A program made the position numbers and the translations under genes. DNA of 64,000 nucleotides. Origin: Acytostelium subglobosum LB1 (taxonomy: Eukaryota; Evosea; Eumycetozoa; Acytosteliales; Acytosteliaceae). Under the pieces are notes generated by a model. The model was given only the letters and a program-made list of their open reading frames with translations. It had not been told where the DNA came from and did no database searches. Shown here piece after piece: positions 44,953-56,543 of the stretch (position 1 is the stretch's first letter; each line of letters begins with the position of its first letter). Location: positions 310,001 to 374,000 of the forward strand of contig NW_012236522.1 of NCBI RefSeq assembly GCF_000787575.1, in the 5' to 3' direction.

Positions 44953-47900
44953 ATGGACAAGAACTTATATGATGGCAGTGGAGGCACTGCCACAGCAGCA
45001 GCAGCAACGGGCAAGACTACTATGCCAAATAATAATAATAATATGTCAATGGGTGGCGCAATGTCAATGGCACAGATGATGTCTGGGATGCCAAACAATA
45101 TGCCAATGGGTGGAGCAATGTCAATGGCACAGATGGGCGTGTCAAACATGACACTGCCGCCACAACCCGAGTACGATATGGATATCCTCCTCAAGCTATC
45201 GACGGCCAGTCCAGAGAACATTACATCCAGAGTCAGCAACAACAATGGACAATGGCAGCAAGCACAACATAAACAACAACAACAACAACAACCATTGAAC
45301 CAATATCAATTGGATGAGTATAATATGTTATCAACTCAACTGGGCAACCTTCTATCATTCTCAACAAAGAAGTCCTACAAGCAAGTGTACATGGAGGTGA
45401 CACAAGTATGTGATCGACACGCTCACTCGCTCAATCAATCAATCAATCATACATACTAACCCTCATCATCATCATCACTCTCACAGACCATCAGTCAATA
45501 CGGTCATCTAGCCGAAGTACTGATGTTTAGATTACTGATCGACAGTATCGATCATAGTGACGTGAAGAACAACAATGCGAATAATAATAACAACAACAAT
45601 CAACAGGATATGATGAGGATACAGTTGTTCAAGGATGAGGTCAACAGACTTTGGCAGCAACCCAACTTTACATCGATTCTATGCAAGGCGCTCGAGACAC
45701 TGGATGATATCAGCCTGGAGTCATTGCTCCAGTCCACCAAGATGCCCACGCACCAAGAAATCCTCCTAGGTCTAGCATTCTCGCAGTCGCTCAATCCACA
45801 GATTAAGGAACAAGGTACGCTCTCACCTCATCCATTCATTCGTTGTTTAGGACTAACCATTATCATCACATCACATTCATAACATCAGGTGACAAATACA
45901 TATTGAATATAATACCTCTGACGAACACTCAAGCATTGCCTCAGCTAGTACTCAATCAACTTCGATTCAAAGTGAAGCAGGACATCAACAACCCTCCATT
46001 AATGGTATCTCGAGTCTCTCCCTACTTCCACTCCCAAAGCCCAAACATGGACTTCTCAGTCCAGCAACAGCAACAGCAACAACAACAACAACAACAGAAG
46101 CACTACAACAACAACAACAAGCCAGTCAAATCACCTCTACCATACACCCTGCTGCAGCACTTCAGACCGTTCACAGCGACACATGCCAGCCTCAAGGAGC
46201 CATTGAAGGCCTATCCCAAGCTGACAGAGTCGAACGTGGCACAGTTGCTTGGTGCGAGGATCGAAGCTGCTTCGACAAAGTTCGAGGAGGACCCTTACGC
46301 CCAGGAGATCGCCTGCCACAATGCATGGAGCGCTGTGTTTGTCGACGTCATCAGGGAGCTCTATCCCGCGGTGGATTGGTCGTTGGTGATTCGCGAGCTC
46401 GACTATCCAGGCTTTGTTATCGAGGACCACAACCAGGTGCGAGTGATCGTTAGCACTTACAAACGAGCGTCCAACAACGCCGTGTTCCCGATACATCATC
46501 TTGTGGACCATGAGTGGCAGAACTCGCTGGGACAGCTGGCGTTTATCAAGGTGGCGCTGCAGACCGACCTGCCGTTCTTCCAGTCTGCGCCGGGCCAGGA
46601 GCCCGCCAGCAACAAGGCACAATGGATCGCGCATTGGAACTCTTTGCATCTCATCGCCATCCTCTTGGCCCTCTCCGATCTCGACCAGGAGCACCTTGCA
46701 AAGGCTCGCGCGATCTTTGACTTCCCCATCAAGAATTGTCCAGAGATACTCCTTAGTGGACTATCTCATATGCCTGTAAGTGGATTACATTACATTCATT
46801 CAATCGATCGATCACTTTACTCACTCATTCATTCGTTCATCATTCAGGAGCACATCGACGGTCTATTGTATCGTGAGTTGCTACAGACCTTGTTCCTGGG
46901 TCTGTTGTTCAATCACAGCTATCAAGTACACATCTCACAACTGTGGAAGGATCATCCAAACATTGTCCTCCAAGGCATGTCTGACATCTATCACAAGGAC
47001 CAGAACTACCTCTCACGTCTCCTAGACATTGCGCAAGAACTTAAGGTTGGTGTTGCCTCTGCCTCCTCCTTCCCACCTGCTTCCTCCTGCACACACACAT
47101 ACTAACATCCTTCCAACCAAACAACAGATACTTACACAGATGCTCAGCTACAAGTTGTACCCATTCATTATCGAGTTGGCAGTGCTGGCTTCACAGAGAG
47201 AGTTCTTGCATCTTGAGCGATGGCTACAGGAGAAGATGAAGGATGACGTGGACTTTGCAAGAGAGTGCACATTGTTCCTTTGTGACAAGTTGCAAAAGTT
47301 GCCAGAGTCCAGTCATATATCGATTACGACTGCTTCAATGATGACCATCTATCACGTGCTAAAGTCCAGTGTCAATGTGTTGCCACAGGATATTGCCTCC
47401 GTTATCATGAGCATCAACCCCAACTTTGTCAGCAACTATGGAGGTGGTGTTGGCGGCGTTGGTGCCTCTAGTGGCGGTGGCGGTAGCGGTGGACCAAACA
47501 ACATGCTCGGCGACCCCAACTCGTCGGCGCCACCAGAGCGTCGCTTCCCCGAGGACGTCGAAGAGGAGACCAACCTCTACCTCATCCAACTCTACAACGA
47601 ACAGACATCAGTCGATCAAATAGTCAACATCCTCAAAGGATATAAGGTATCACAGATACAAAGGTATGTTGTTGGTGACGTCGACGAGCCAATACAATAC
47701 AATACTGATCAACCAATCAATCAAACACCTTCGCGACACACATAGAGAGAACGAGATATACAAGTGCCTGCTGTTCAATCTGTTTGATGAGTACAAGTTC
47801 TTGAGCGACTATCCGGACAAGGAACTGAGGATCACGGCCATATTGTTTGGATCGCTGATCAAGAATCAACTGATCACAACTCAACCATTGCGCGTGGCCC

Positions 47901-50900
47901 TCAAGTACGTACTGGACGCAATCAAGCACCAGGCATCGACCAATATGTTCACCTTTGGAACGACCGCTCTAATGGCGTTTGCCAGTCGTCTGTTGGAGTG
48001 GCCACAGTACTGGAGTCAGATATGCGCGATGCCTCACTTTAGGACCTACGCCAACGGTGACTTTATGAAGCAGATCAACGCAATAATCGAGCAGGCCAGT
48101 TTGGAGTCGGACGATCCATCGCGACTCCAACAACAGCAACAGGGTGGCGATAGCACTTCACCCAACGTTGGCCTGTACAACGAGATGGACAATATCAACT
48201 TTGAAGCGCCAGATGAGAGTGGAAGTGACACGTACCAAGGTCACGGTGCTCATGGCTCAATTCACACGATGCACGGTGGCTCACAACAGGGAGGCGGTGG
48301 CAGCGGTAGTGGCAGTGGCCAGTTCATCAACAACATGCAGCAACAGCAGAAGGGTGACGGCGACGATGACGACGATGGCGAAGACCACCACCACAATGGA
48401 TACGCGTCACACAAGTCCAACGACAAGAAACGATCGGACAAGACGCCAAAGGAGCCCGATGTCGACGAGCTTCCAGTGGGCAACCACCCCGTGCCCAAGG
48501 ACTTTGCGCAGCCGGACGAGGTGACTCGCGACAAAATGTTCTTTATCATCAACAACGTCTCGGTGCTCAACCTCGACAACAAGGTAAAGGAGATGCGCGA
48601 CATACTCAAGCCAGAGTTCTACGACTTTTTGGCCGAGTACCTGGTGACCACGCGTATCAGTCTCGAGGCCAATTTCCACCATGTCTACATGCAGTTCCTC
48701 GACCGACTGAACCTGCCTGAGCTGACTCAGCAAGTGCTGTTGTTCACACACAACAACATCTGCATGCATCTCCGCTCGGACAAGATCAAGACCAAGGATA
48801 GCGAGAAGACACTGCTGAGAAACCTTGGTGCCTGGATTGGAATGCTAACTCTGGCCAAGAACAAGCCACTGCTGCACACCTATTTCTCGCCCAAGGACCT
48901 ACTCATATATTCCGTTGACCACGGCTTGGTCAACGCCGTCGTTCCATTCGTCTCCAAGCTGCTGGACAGCTGTATGCAGTCCACGGTGTTCCGCCCACCC
49001 AACCCATGGGTGATGCCCATCGTGCGCACAATGATGGAGATCTACCATCTGAAGGAGTCGCGTAACAACATCAAGTTCGAAGTGGAGCTGCTGATGCAGA
49101 ACCTGAAGCTGGACATCAAGGAGACCGAACCCTCCACGCTCATTCGCGATCGACGCGAGCGAGCCCAGCGCAAGGCCTCCGAGGAGGAGCACGAGCAACT
49201 GCGACAGCAACAACACGCGTCGGGCATGATGCGTATGCCATCGGCAGATGAGCTGATGCAGAGCATGGCACATTACATTCAGTACAACCCGGCAATTGGC
49301 AATCTGGCCCAGCTACCCCTGTTCAAGAAGATCGTGCCGATGGCATTCGAGCGCGCCATCAAGGAGATCATTGGACCTGTGGTCGAGCGATCGGTAGGCA
49401 TTGCCGTCGTCACGTCCAAGGAGCTGGTCAGCAAGGACTTTGCCACCGAGGCCGACGAGCTCAAGATGAAGAAAGCTTCGCACCTCATGGTGCAGAACCT
49501 CGCTGGCAGTCTCGCGTTGGTGACTTGCAAGGACCCACTGCGCATTGGCATGACCACACACTTGCGATCATTCCTGCAGTCGACGAACGAGGCGCTTCCA
49601 CCCCAGCTCGAGCACGCCATATCCACCGTGTGTTCGGACAATCTTGACTTTGTCTGCTCGATCATTGAGCGTGCCGCCACGGAGAAGGCCATCGTCGACA
49701 TTGACGTGGTGCTGTCTTCCAGCTACAAGGATCGCCAGAAGCACAAAGAGTCGGCTGGCACACAGCAGCCCTTCTTTGACATGGGCTACTTCACCAACAC
49801 GATCTACAACAATCTGCCTGAGCCACTGCGCCCCAAGCCAGGCGGAATACAGCCCGATCAATTCCGCGTTTACGAAGACTTCCACAACCTCACTCATCAC
49901 AACGCAACGATTGCACAGGCTTTGAACCAACAGGATATGTCTGATCAACTGCTGCAGCAACAACAGCAACAACATCAACAACTCCCACTGGGTGGATCAG
50001 TTTCGCCACCTGGCGGATCGATTGGCCTCCAGCAGCCCAACCTGCAAGGCGCCACACTCTCCAACAACGAGCTTCTCGAGAAGTTTGGATTCTTGCTCAA
50101 TGACGTGGACAAGGCCATCATGAAGGTGCTCATCGCCAACTCGACTATTGAGTTTGAGCTGCTGTTCAATGTCGTGCAGCAGATGCGCTCTATCATGTTG
50201 CTATCGACATCACGCGTCGAGCTTGCCCAAGGTTTCACACAGAAGCTTTTCAATCGACTGTGCGAGCCCGACAGGAAGCCCATTTACGAGTTCTACTTTG
50301 AGCTGCTTGAGGTGATCCGCGACTGGGAGATCCACAAGATCACCATCCAGCTGACCTCATTGCTCCTGTACACCCCACCCGACAAGAAGCTCAACCGTAT
50401 CCTTGTTGCCGGCCTAATAATCCATCAGTTGATCAACGTCAACGAGTACGACCAACAGCTGGCCGCATTGATGATGGTGGCAGACCCCACCAAGTCAGCG
50501 CCACTAATAGAGTTCGCCGTCAACCTGCTGCGCTTCACCGTGCTCGAGAACCAGTACGCTGTGGCCAGCGAGTTTATCTGCATCACAGACCTCCTCACCA
50601 AGATCGCACAGATGTCCCCATCGGACGTGCTTCTCAAGACGCTTGACGACATCAAGAACAAGAACCCCAAGGAGGAGAAGAAGCGCAGGATCTCTCGCAT
50701 CAAACAGGAGGAGCTCAACAGAGACCCACCAGGACTCAAGGACGCCACGATCTCGCTCCTTCAGGACTGGATCGTCTTCTCATCGACCAACACCGATCAG
50801 AAGATCTACGTGCAATACCTAGCACAGGTGCTCAACCTGAACATCATGAAGAACGACATCTACTTCCAGAAGTTCTTCAAGATTGCGCTCGAGTGGACCA

Positions 50901-52364
50901 TCGAGAAGTACAACACCAACTTGGCGATTGCAGGTGACCAGCTCATCATGCCTCAGTACATGGAGATCGACGCGCTGTGCAAGTTCATCGTGCTGATGAT
51001 CAAGCATGGCGACCCGGCCTTCCTGCCCACCCTCACCAAGATCCTCACATTGTTCATCCGCGTCTTTACCAAGGACTACGAGACCAGTGGACGTAGCTTC
51101 AACCAACGCCCATACATGCGCATCTTGGAGAACCTTATCACTGACCTAAACACGCCAGACCCTCTGCTCGAGCAGGTGTCCACTCACATCCTCTACTGCT
51201 TTGTGAGCACGCTCATGACCCTGCAGCCACTCAAGTACCCTGGCTTCTGTTTCGCCTGGCTCGACCTGATCTCCCATCGCAGTTTCCTGCCCAAGCTTAT
51301 GTCCAAGCCACAGCCCAAGTCTTGGTTCCACGATCTGCTCATCCAACACTTGAAGTTCATGGACCCATTCCTTCGCGAGATAGACATCAACGAGCCCACG
51401 CGTCTGTTGTACAAGGGCACACTCAAGGTTCTCCTCGTGCTCTTGCACGACTTCCCCGAGTTCCTCTGCGAGTATCACTTTAGCTTCTGCGACGTCATCC
51501 CCATCACATGCATCCAGCTTCGCAACCTGGTGCTCTCAGCATTCCCTCGCTCGATGCGTCTGCCCGATCCCTTCACTCCCAACCTCAAGGTGGACATGCT
51601 GCCAGACACCAGCCAGCCTCCACACATCTCATCCAACTTCACAGACAACCTCAAGTTGCTCAAGAACGACATTGACAACTATCTCAAGAACCGCTCACCA
51701 TTCACATTCTTGGCTGACCTCAAGAACAAGTGTCTGGTGAATCCAGAGACTGAGGAGATCGTTGGCGGTACCAAGTACAACACGCCATTGATCAACGCCC
51801 TGGTGCTCTACGTGGGCACACAGTCGATTCCCAAGTTCAGACGTACAAATAACAACCAACCACCAACACCAGCACAAAGCGCACCAATGGACATCTTCCA
51901 TCGATTGGCCAACGATCTCGACGCTGAAGGACGATACCTATTCTTCAACGCCATCACCAATCAGCTGCGCTATCCCAACAATCACACTCACTACTTTAGC
52001 TGTGTCCTTCTCTACCTCTTTGCCGAGGCACCCCAAGAGATTGTAAAGGAACAAATCACAAGGTATGTTTGATTTGGATCAAGATTGAATTGATTGGATT
52101 GGATTGATGTACTAACCAACACATACATGATAACCTTTAAACAGAGTATTATTAGAAAGATTGATTACGAACAAGCCACATCCATGGGGATTGTTAATCA
52201 CATTCCTTGAGTTGATCAAGAATCAAAGATACAACTTCTGGAGTCACTCATTCACTCGCTTGGCACCAGAGATTGAACAACTATTTGAGTCTGTTGCCAA
52301 GAGTTGCAAGAACAGGGAGGCTGTCCAAACTCCAGGCCAAGTACAGCCACAGCTACAACAATAG
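44953..52364 (+). CDS. CCR4-NOT complex scaffold subunit NOT1
   Basis: Exons 44953-45405, 45487-45814, 45889-46775, 46848-47045, 47128-47663, 47746-52062 and 52145-52364 give 2312 residues, near the animal CNOT1 length. The N-terminus has Asn/Gln/Met-rich sequence with a duplicated [10 protein letters not shown] unit. Then come HEAT-like repeats, a region like the TTP-binding part ([20 protein letters not shown]), the MIF4G CAF1-binding domain (~1060-1265; [20 protein letters not shown]), the DUF3819 CAF40-binding domain (~1305-1460; [20 protein letters not shown]) and the NOT1 superfamily C-terminus (~1800-2290), ending [20 protein letters not shown] and [20 protein letters not shown]. It holds the deadenylases and partners together for mRNA decay in the cytoplasm. 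The intron after 47045 has a GTTGGT donor. Confidence 0.97.
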
Positions 52365-52480
52365 TAAAAGTCCACTTTGCTTACTACTAGTACCAATTGT
52401 GTTGATTGATTGATTGATTGTTGAACACAAACTAGCCTAACCTAGTTAGTTAGGTCTAGCTCATTTATTTGATATGTACA

Positions 52481-53488
52481 TTATTGGAACTCGACAACTA
52501 CCTTGCCGAATAAATCGGCACTATCTAGGTAGGTATGAGCAGCTGGTGTTGACTCGATACCCTTGAATACCTTGCCTACTATAGACTTGAACTTGGGAAT
52601 ATTCTTGTTGATGAAGTCAGTAGCTATGGCTAGTTTATCTCTGTCATTGGCATAATCCAACACTACATATGCCTTCATGTTGCCAAACTTGGTCATCAAC
52701 TCCATGGTTGGGAATGGTGTAGGCTCCGGTGAAAGAATACCATAAATAAGGTAGGTACCCCTGAATGCCAACGCACTGATCAATTTGGATGCCAGTGGGC
52801 CACCAACTGGATCGTAGATGAGGTTGGCTCCAGCATTCTTGGTAATCTCATTGATCCTCTTGCCGACATCCTCCTCATTGGTGGCAATGAAGTGATCAGC
52901 TCCAAAGTCAAGAAGTTGTTGTTTCTTGGCACTTGTGCGACTGGTGGCAATGACAGTGGCGCCCATGGCATGAGCAAGTTGGATGGCAGCCAATCCGGTA
53001 GAGCTACTGGCTGCGGTAACAACAACTACTTGACCAGGTCCAAGCTTGTGAGCATCAGCCATGGCAAAGTATCCAGTGAGGTATGCCATCCATATGCTGG
53101 CACCCTCAGCAAAGCTCTGGCCATCAATGAGATGAACTAGTGCGGTCTCGGGGAACACTGCCAACTCCAAGTTTGTGGGATTCGCTGATTGTAGATTGGT
53201 GATATTTGCAGCAACTCTATCACCAACCTTGAACTTTGTAACACCAGCTCCAACTGACTCCACGACACCAGCACCTTCATAGCCAAGGGATGCTGGGAAC
53301 TTTGAAGGTAGGTCAAAGTACATTCCTTGCCTAAAGAGTACCTCTGCACGATTGAGACCAACTGCATGCACTCTGACTCTAACCTCACCAGCCTTTGGTA
53401 CTTGTGCAGGGATCTCCTTTACAAACAACTTATCAGGTCCACCAAATTCATTAAGAAGTACTGCCTTTGTATTAATTGTTGATGTCAT
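52481..53488 (-). CDS. Zinc-less MDR oxidoreductase (quinone reductase-like)
   Basis: An intronless gene for 335 residues. The N-terminal GroES-like domain has VRVRVHAVGLNRAEVLFRQG and FPASLGYEGAGVVESVGAGV; the zinc-binding Cys/His residues of alcohol dehydrogenases are absent. The nucleotide-binding half has VVVVTAASSSTGLAAIQLAH and GADHFIATNEEDVGKRINEI, typical of NADPH-using quinone or enoyl reductases. It probably reduces a small electrophile or quinone in the cytosol. The exact substrate is not predictable. It converges on NOT1 with about 115 nt between stops. Confidence 0.9.
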   Translation of the reverse strand: MTSTINTKAVLLNEFGGPDKLFVKEIPAQVPKAGEVRVRVHAVGLNRAEVLFRQGMYFDLPSKFPASLGYEGAGVVESVGAGVTKFKVGDRVAANITNLQSANPTNLELAVFPETALVHLIDGQSFAEGASIWMAYLTGYFAMADAHKLGPGQVVVVTAASSSTGLAAIQLAHAMGATVIATSRTSAKKQQLLDFGADHFIATNEEDVGKRINEITKNAGANLIYDPVGGPLASKLISALAFRGTYLIYGILSPEPTPFPTMELMTKFGNMKAYVVLDYANDRDKLAIATDFINKNIPKFKSIVGKVFKGIESTPAAHTYLDSADLFGKVVVEFQ

Positions 53489-53542
53489 TATTATTCTTCT
53501 TGAGAGTATACTAGTATTGATTTAATATTGATTGATTAATAT

Positions 53543-53568
53543 ATGTATGTATGTATGTATGTATGTAT
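53543..53568. repeat. (ATGT)n microsatellite
   Basis: About six uninterrupted tetranucleotide units upstream of the MDR oxidoreductase gene. Confidence 0.8.
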
Positions 53569-53680
53569 ATGTTTGTGTTTTGTTGATATTATTTAATGAT
53601 TACAATGACCTGTGAACTTGACTATTTATATTTATCCATCAATCAAGTATCTGGATCGAAGAATGATACCACACGCGTGA

Positions 53681-53801
53681 TGTTCTGAATTAAACCATAA
53701 ATGTAGGACGGAACGCCATGGAATCTATCGGCTGGGGTGTGTTGGATTAATGGGTGAACTTGTCTTCGCAAGCTTACTTCCGCACCCCCTCTGTCAGAAC
53801 A
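53681..53801. ncRNA. Candidate structured RNA (nested stem-loop)
   Basis: Three nested complementary arm pairs are visible: TGTTCTGA (53681-53688) with TCAGAACA (53794-53801), 8 bp; GGGGTGTG (53734-53741) with CGCACCCC (53781-53788), 8 bp with one G-U; and GTGAACTTG (53754-53762) with CAAGCTTAC (53769-53777), 9 positions with one wobble and one mismatch around a TCTTCG loop. The block is GC-richer than its AT-rich flanks. The strand is not known. The same DNA is open on the minus strand, so a small protein is the alternative reading. No known RNA family was recognised. Confidence 0.35.
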
Positions 53802-54001
53802 AGCAACATGACCTAGACTCGTGATGCTATTGACACTCTTTACTTCAATAAAATAACAACGACGATTGGTCATTCTCAAACGACCTTCCAACATACAATG
53901 AATGACCCGTTGTTTGTCTTAGATTGTGCCAAAAGAACACATTCCTGAATGAAAGAATCAATCAATTTGGTTCATTAATTAACTAATTAATTAATTAACA
54001 T

Positions 54002-55208
54002 TTAATGAGTGAGAACAGTATCTTGAAAATCAAAGTCTAATGAACCTGTACTTGTTGTAGTAGTTGTAGTGTTGTCCACTTGACCAACATTGACATTGAC
54101 ATTGCCATTGACATTGTTGCCATTGCCAATGTTGTTATTTAGTGACGGTGGCGGTGATGATGATGAAGTTGATGGCTTTGGTTTGAGTTGTAATACGTTG
54201 TTTGGCTTTGGATGATATGGATTAAACCTCCTCTCTGGTGAGATAGTAGTTGACTTGAGAGTGGTCGAAGTGGAAGGATTTGTTTGTACAGGTGATGCTG
54301 GCAGCCTAAGCGCAATTGGTGCTTGGACCGCATCGGTAGTGTCTTGAATATTTACAATCTCATGTTTGACATTGGGCAGAGATAATGTTGGGGTGGTAGC
54401 AGTAGTAGTAGTTGTTGTAAATGAATTTGATGATTGAACAGTGGTGGGACGTGGAAGAGCAGGTGCAGACGTGTATGCTCTCTTTGTATAGCTGACCTTG
54501 TTGCCCAGTGCATTGCCAAAGAGACGCAGTGCTCGCTTTAGACCATCGGACACAGCAGCCTTTCTACAATTGCCAAGAAGTAGGTCTATATGATCGTCTG
54601 ACTTCCTCTTGGTCAGACTGCTGTATCCTACGTCCTCTCGATGTGTGCCATCCATTAATGTTATTCTTATATGTGCCCAGAATCCAACCTTTATATTATC
54701 GTCAAACTCCTCAAACACCTCCTGAGCGCAGTTCTTCACCGTGAATGACCATCCATTGACTCCAAACAAATCATTAGCTGTCTTGAACGCAGTATCAATT
54801 GATATATACTTGTAAGGGTCTGTTTGAATATGATCAGTCAGTATGAAGGAAGAAGATAGATTGATAGGTAAGAAGGTAGGTATACATACCTGCACCAGCT
54901 GCACCTGCATGTGATTGTATTTCACTTTGTGGCATATCGGCTTTCAACAGATTTGACAATAGCTCCTTCTGCTCAGCAGTGAATGCTCTTAGTCCAAATG
55001 GTACAGTCAGACTTGGTTGCAAAGGGTTAATTATCGACTTATTATTATTATTGTTGTTGTTGCTAGTGACAATGCTTCTGTTATTGTTGCTGTTGTTATT
55101 GCTGCCGCCACCGCTGCTTCCACTGCTTCCACTTCCGCTGCTGCTGCCACTGCTGCTATTGTTATCATCCAACATTATGTTATCATTCTGTTTATGAGCA
55201 ACTATCAT
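54002..55208 (-). CDS. rad52: RAD52 homologue (recombination mediator)
   Basis: Exons 55208-54890 and 54819-54002 give 378 residues. Residues 1-75 are low in complexity (Ser/Gly/Asn-rich, poly-Asn). The Rad52/22 DNA-binding domain covers ~75-235: FTAEQKELLSNLL, DTAFKTANDLFGVNGWSFTV, GFWAHIRITLMDGTHREDVG, and the signature GNCRKAAVSDGLKRALRLFG with NALGNKVSY. The C-terminal half is disordered (Thr/Asn/Pro-rich, NVNGNVNVNVG) with no clear RAD51-binding motif. RAD52 anneals complementary single strands and loads RAD51 in double-strand break repair in the nucleus. The core is intact. Confidence 0.93.
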
Positions 55209-55592
55209 AGTTATCTATGTCTTAATATATATATATTATATTTGTCTGTTAATAAATCAAAGTGAAAGTGGTAGGAGGTCACTTTGAATGTATCTTGTTG
55301 TTTGAATCATCCCAATTTCATTCAATTCTTGTAAAACATGAAGTTTGAGGGAAAATTTCGAAAGTGTCAACACATGATGAGACAAGCAAACCCGTGAACA
55401 AGTTTGTTAACTTAGTTTGATCGATGGGCCAAAGTTGGAAATCAATAGAATACATAGTATATGTATAGGTATATTATATGGTTATAAAAATAACATAACC
55501 ATTCGAGGTTGATGTTGTTGATGATGTCTAATTGACTCGACTCGGCTAAACTCTGCTCTCTGGAATATTACTCGCAACTCTGACTCGAGAGT
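55209..55592. other. Intergenic spacer
   Basis: A 384-nt stretch between RAD52 and the metallophosphoesterase gene, both on the minus strand. It is AT-rich near both ends, and no gene, hairpin or repeat stands out. Confidence 0.5.
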
Positions 55593-56543
55593 TTAAACCT
55601 TTGGAATGAGATCAATGACTGTGATCTCTGGATGACAGAATAGCCGCAGTGGAGGATGTGTCGCCAGTCCTCTGTTGATATATAGATTCATCGGTCTGTC
55701 TTGCGCTTTGGGCTTGTCCAGCTGCACTCCTCTCAGCACGTGGTGTCCGCGTGACCACGTCCAGCTCTTGAGCACCTTGCTCGGATAGCTGATGCTCAAT
55801 AGGAACATCTTTGGCAAGCTGAGCAACAGCTTGTCAAGCAATGGCATCATTGGCGTGCCATTTGGGAAGCATATCTGGCCTCCATGTGTGTGGCCCGAGA
55901 GGACCAAGTCAATATCGTACGGCTCCAAATCAAATGCGCTGTCTGGATTGTGTGATAGAACGACGCGTGGCCTCTCAGCCTCGACAATGTCGCCCTTGAC
56001 CTTGTCCAGCTTGAAGTGGACGCGCTTCCTGCCATAGTCGCCCAGACCCACCAGTTGAAGCTTGCCCTTGCCGCGACCCATCGGATAGGTCGTCTCGTTG
56101 TGCAGCATGGTAATGTTGGCAGTCTTGAGCGCGTTGGCAATCATCTCAGGTCCATGCGCCGTCTTGTAGTCGTGGTTTCCGTATATAGAGTAGACGCCCA
56201 CGTTGGCGCGCAGTTTGGAAAGGTGGCGCTCCACCAACACGGTTACCGGCTCGGGCTGGTATTGTACGAGGTCGCCCGTGATCACCACCAGGTCGGCACT
56301 CTGCTCGTTGACGCGCTGCACCACTTGCTCCATCAGTTCATCGTCGATCCTGATGGGCGTATGGTCATAATGTATATCGGATATCTGGACTATTCTTACT
56401 GGCTTGTCCAAATGCAACACCTCCAGTTTAACATTATCTACGACTAAACGTGGCGGGAACAATATATTTAGCAACCAAGCTATCCAGCCCAGTATTGCTT
56501 CCAATATATCCTTGATGATAAGACTATCTGGTGATGCTTTCAT
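55593..56543 (-). CDS. Calcineurin-like metallophosphoesterase, membrane-anchored
   Basis: An intronless gene for 316 residues. A hydrophobic stretch at ~17-31 (AILGWIAWLLNILFP) may anchor the protein. The five metal-binding motifs are in order: QISDIHYDHTP (D56, H58), ITGDLVQYQ (D91), YGNHDYK (N123, H124), VLSHNPD and LSGHTHGGQICFP. The overall layout resembles YaeI/TMPPE-type phosphodiesterases with a two-metal centre. All metal ligands are present, so it should be active on a phosphoester; the substrate is unknown. Confidence 0.92.
   Translation of the reverse strand: MKASPDSLIIKDILEAILGWIAWLLNILFPPRLVVDNVKLEVLHLDKPVRIVQISDIHYDHTPIRIDDELMEQVVQRVNEQSADLVVITGDLVQYQPEPVTVLVERHLSKLRANVGVYSIYGNHDYKTAHGPEMIANALKTANITMLHNETTYPMGRGKGKLQLVGLGDYGRKRVHFKLDKVKGDIVEAERPRVVLSHNPDSAFDLEPYDIDLVLSGHTHGGQICFPNGTPMMPLLDKLLLSLPKMFLLSISYPSKVLKSWTWSRGHHVLRGVQLDKPKAQDRPMNLYINRGLATHPPLRLFCHPEITVIDLIPKV

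Larger units (their letters stand above)
53489..54001. other. Intergenic region with a structured-RNA candidate
   Basis: About 0.5 kb between two minus-strand genes. A (GTAT)n tract at 53543-53568 lies in the leader of the MDR gene. From about 53640 to 53900 the DNA is less AT-rich and holds nested complementary arms (listed separately). It also carries a minus-strand open frame of 83 residues (53894-53643) with no recognised family. Sequence beyond 53930 is AT-rich with repeated TTAATTAA. Confidence 0.5.

Noticed and set aside
48144-48609. Open frames on both strands inside the NOT1 exon
   Set aside because: Shadow frames of a GC-rich coding exon; the NOT1 reading is unambiguous.
53643-53894. 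83-residue minus-strand frame as a called gene
   Set aside because: No family recognised and the same bases show better evidence for RNA pairing; left as an alternative reading of the RNA candidate.
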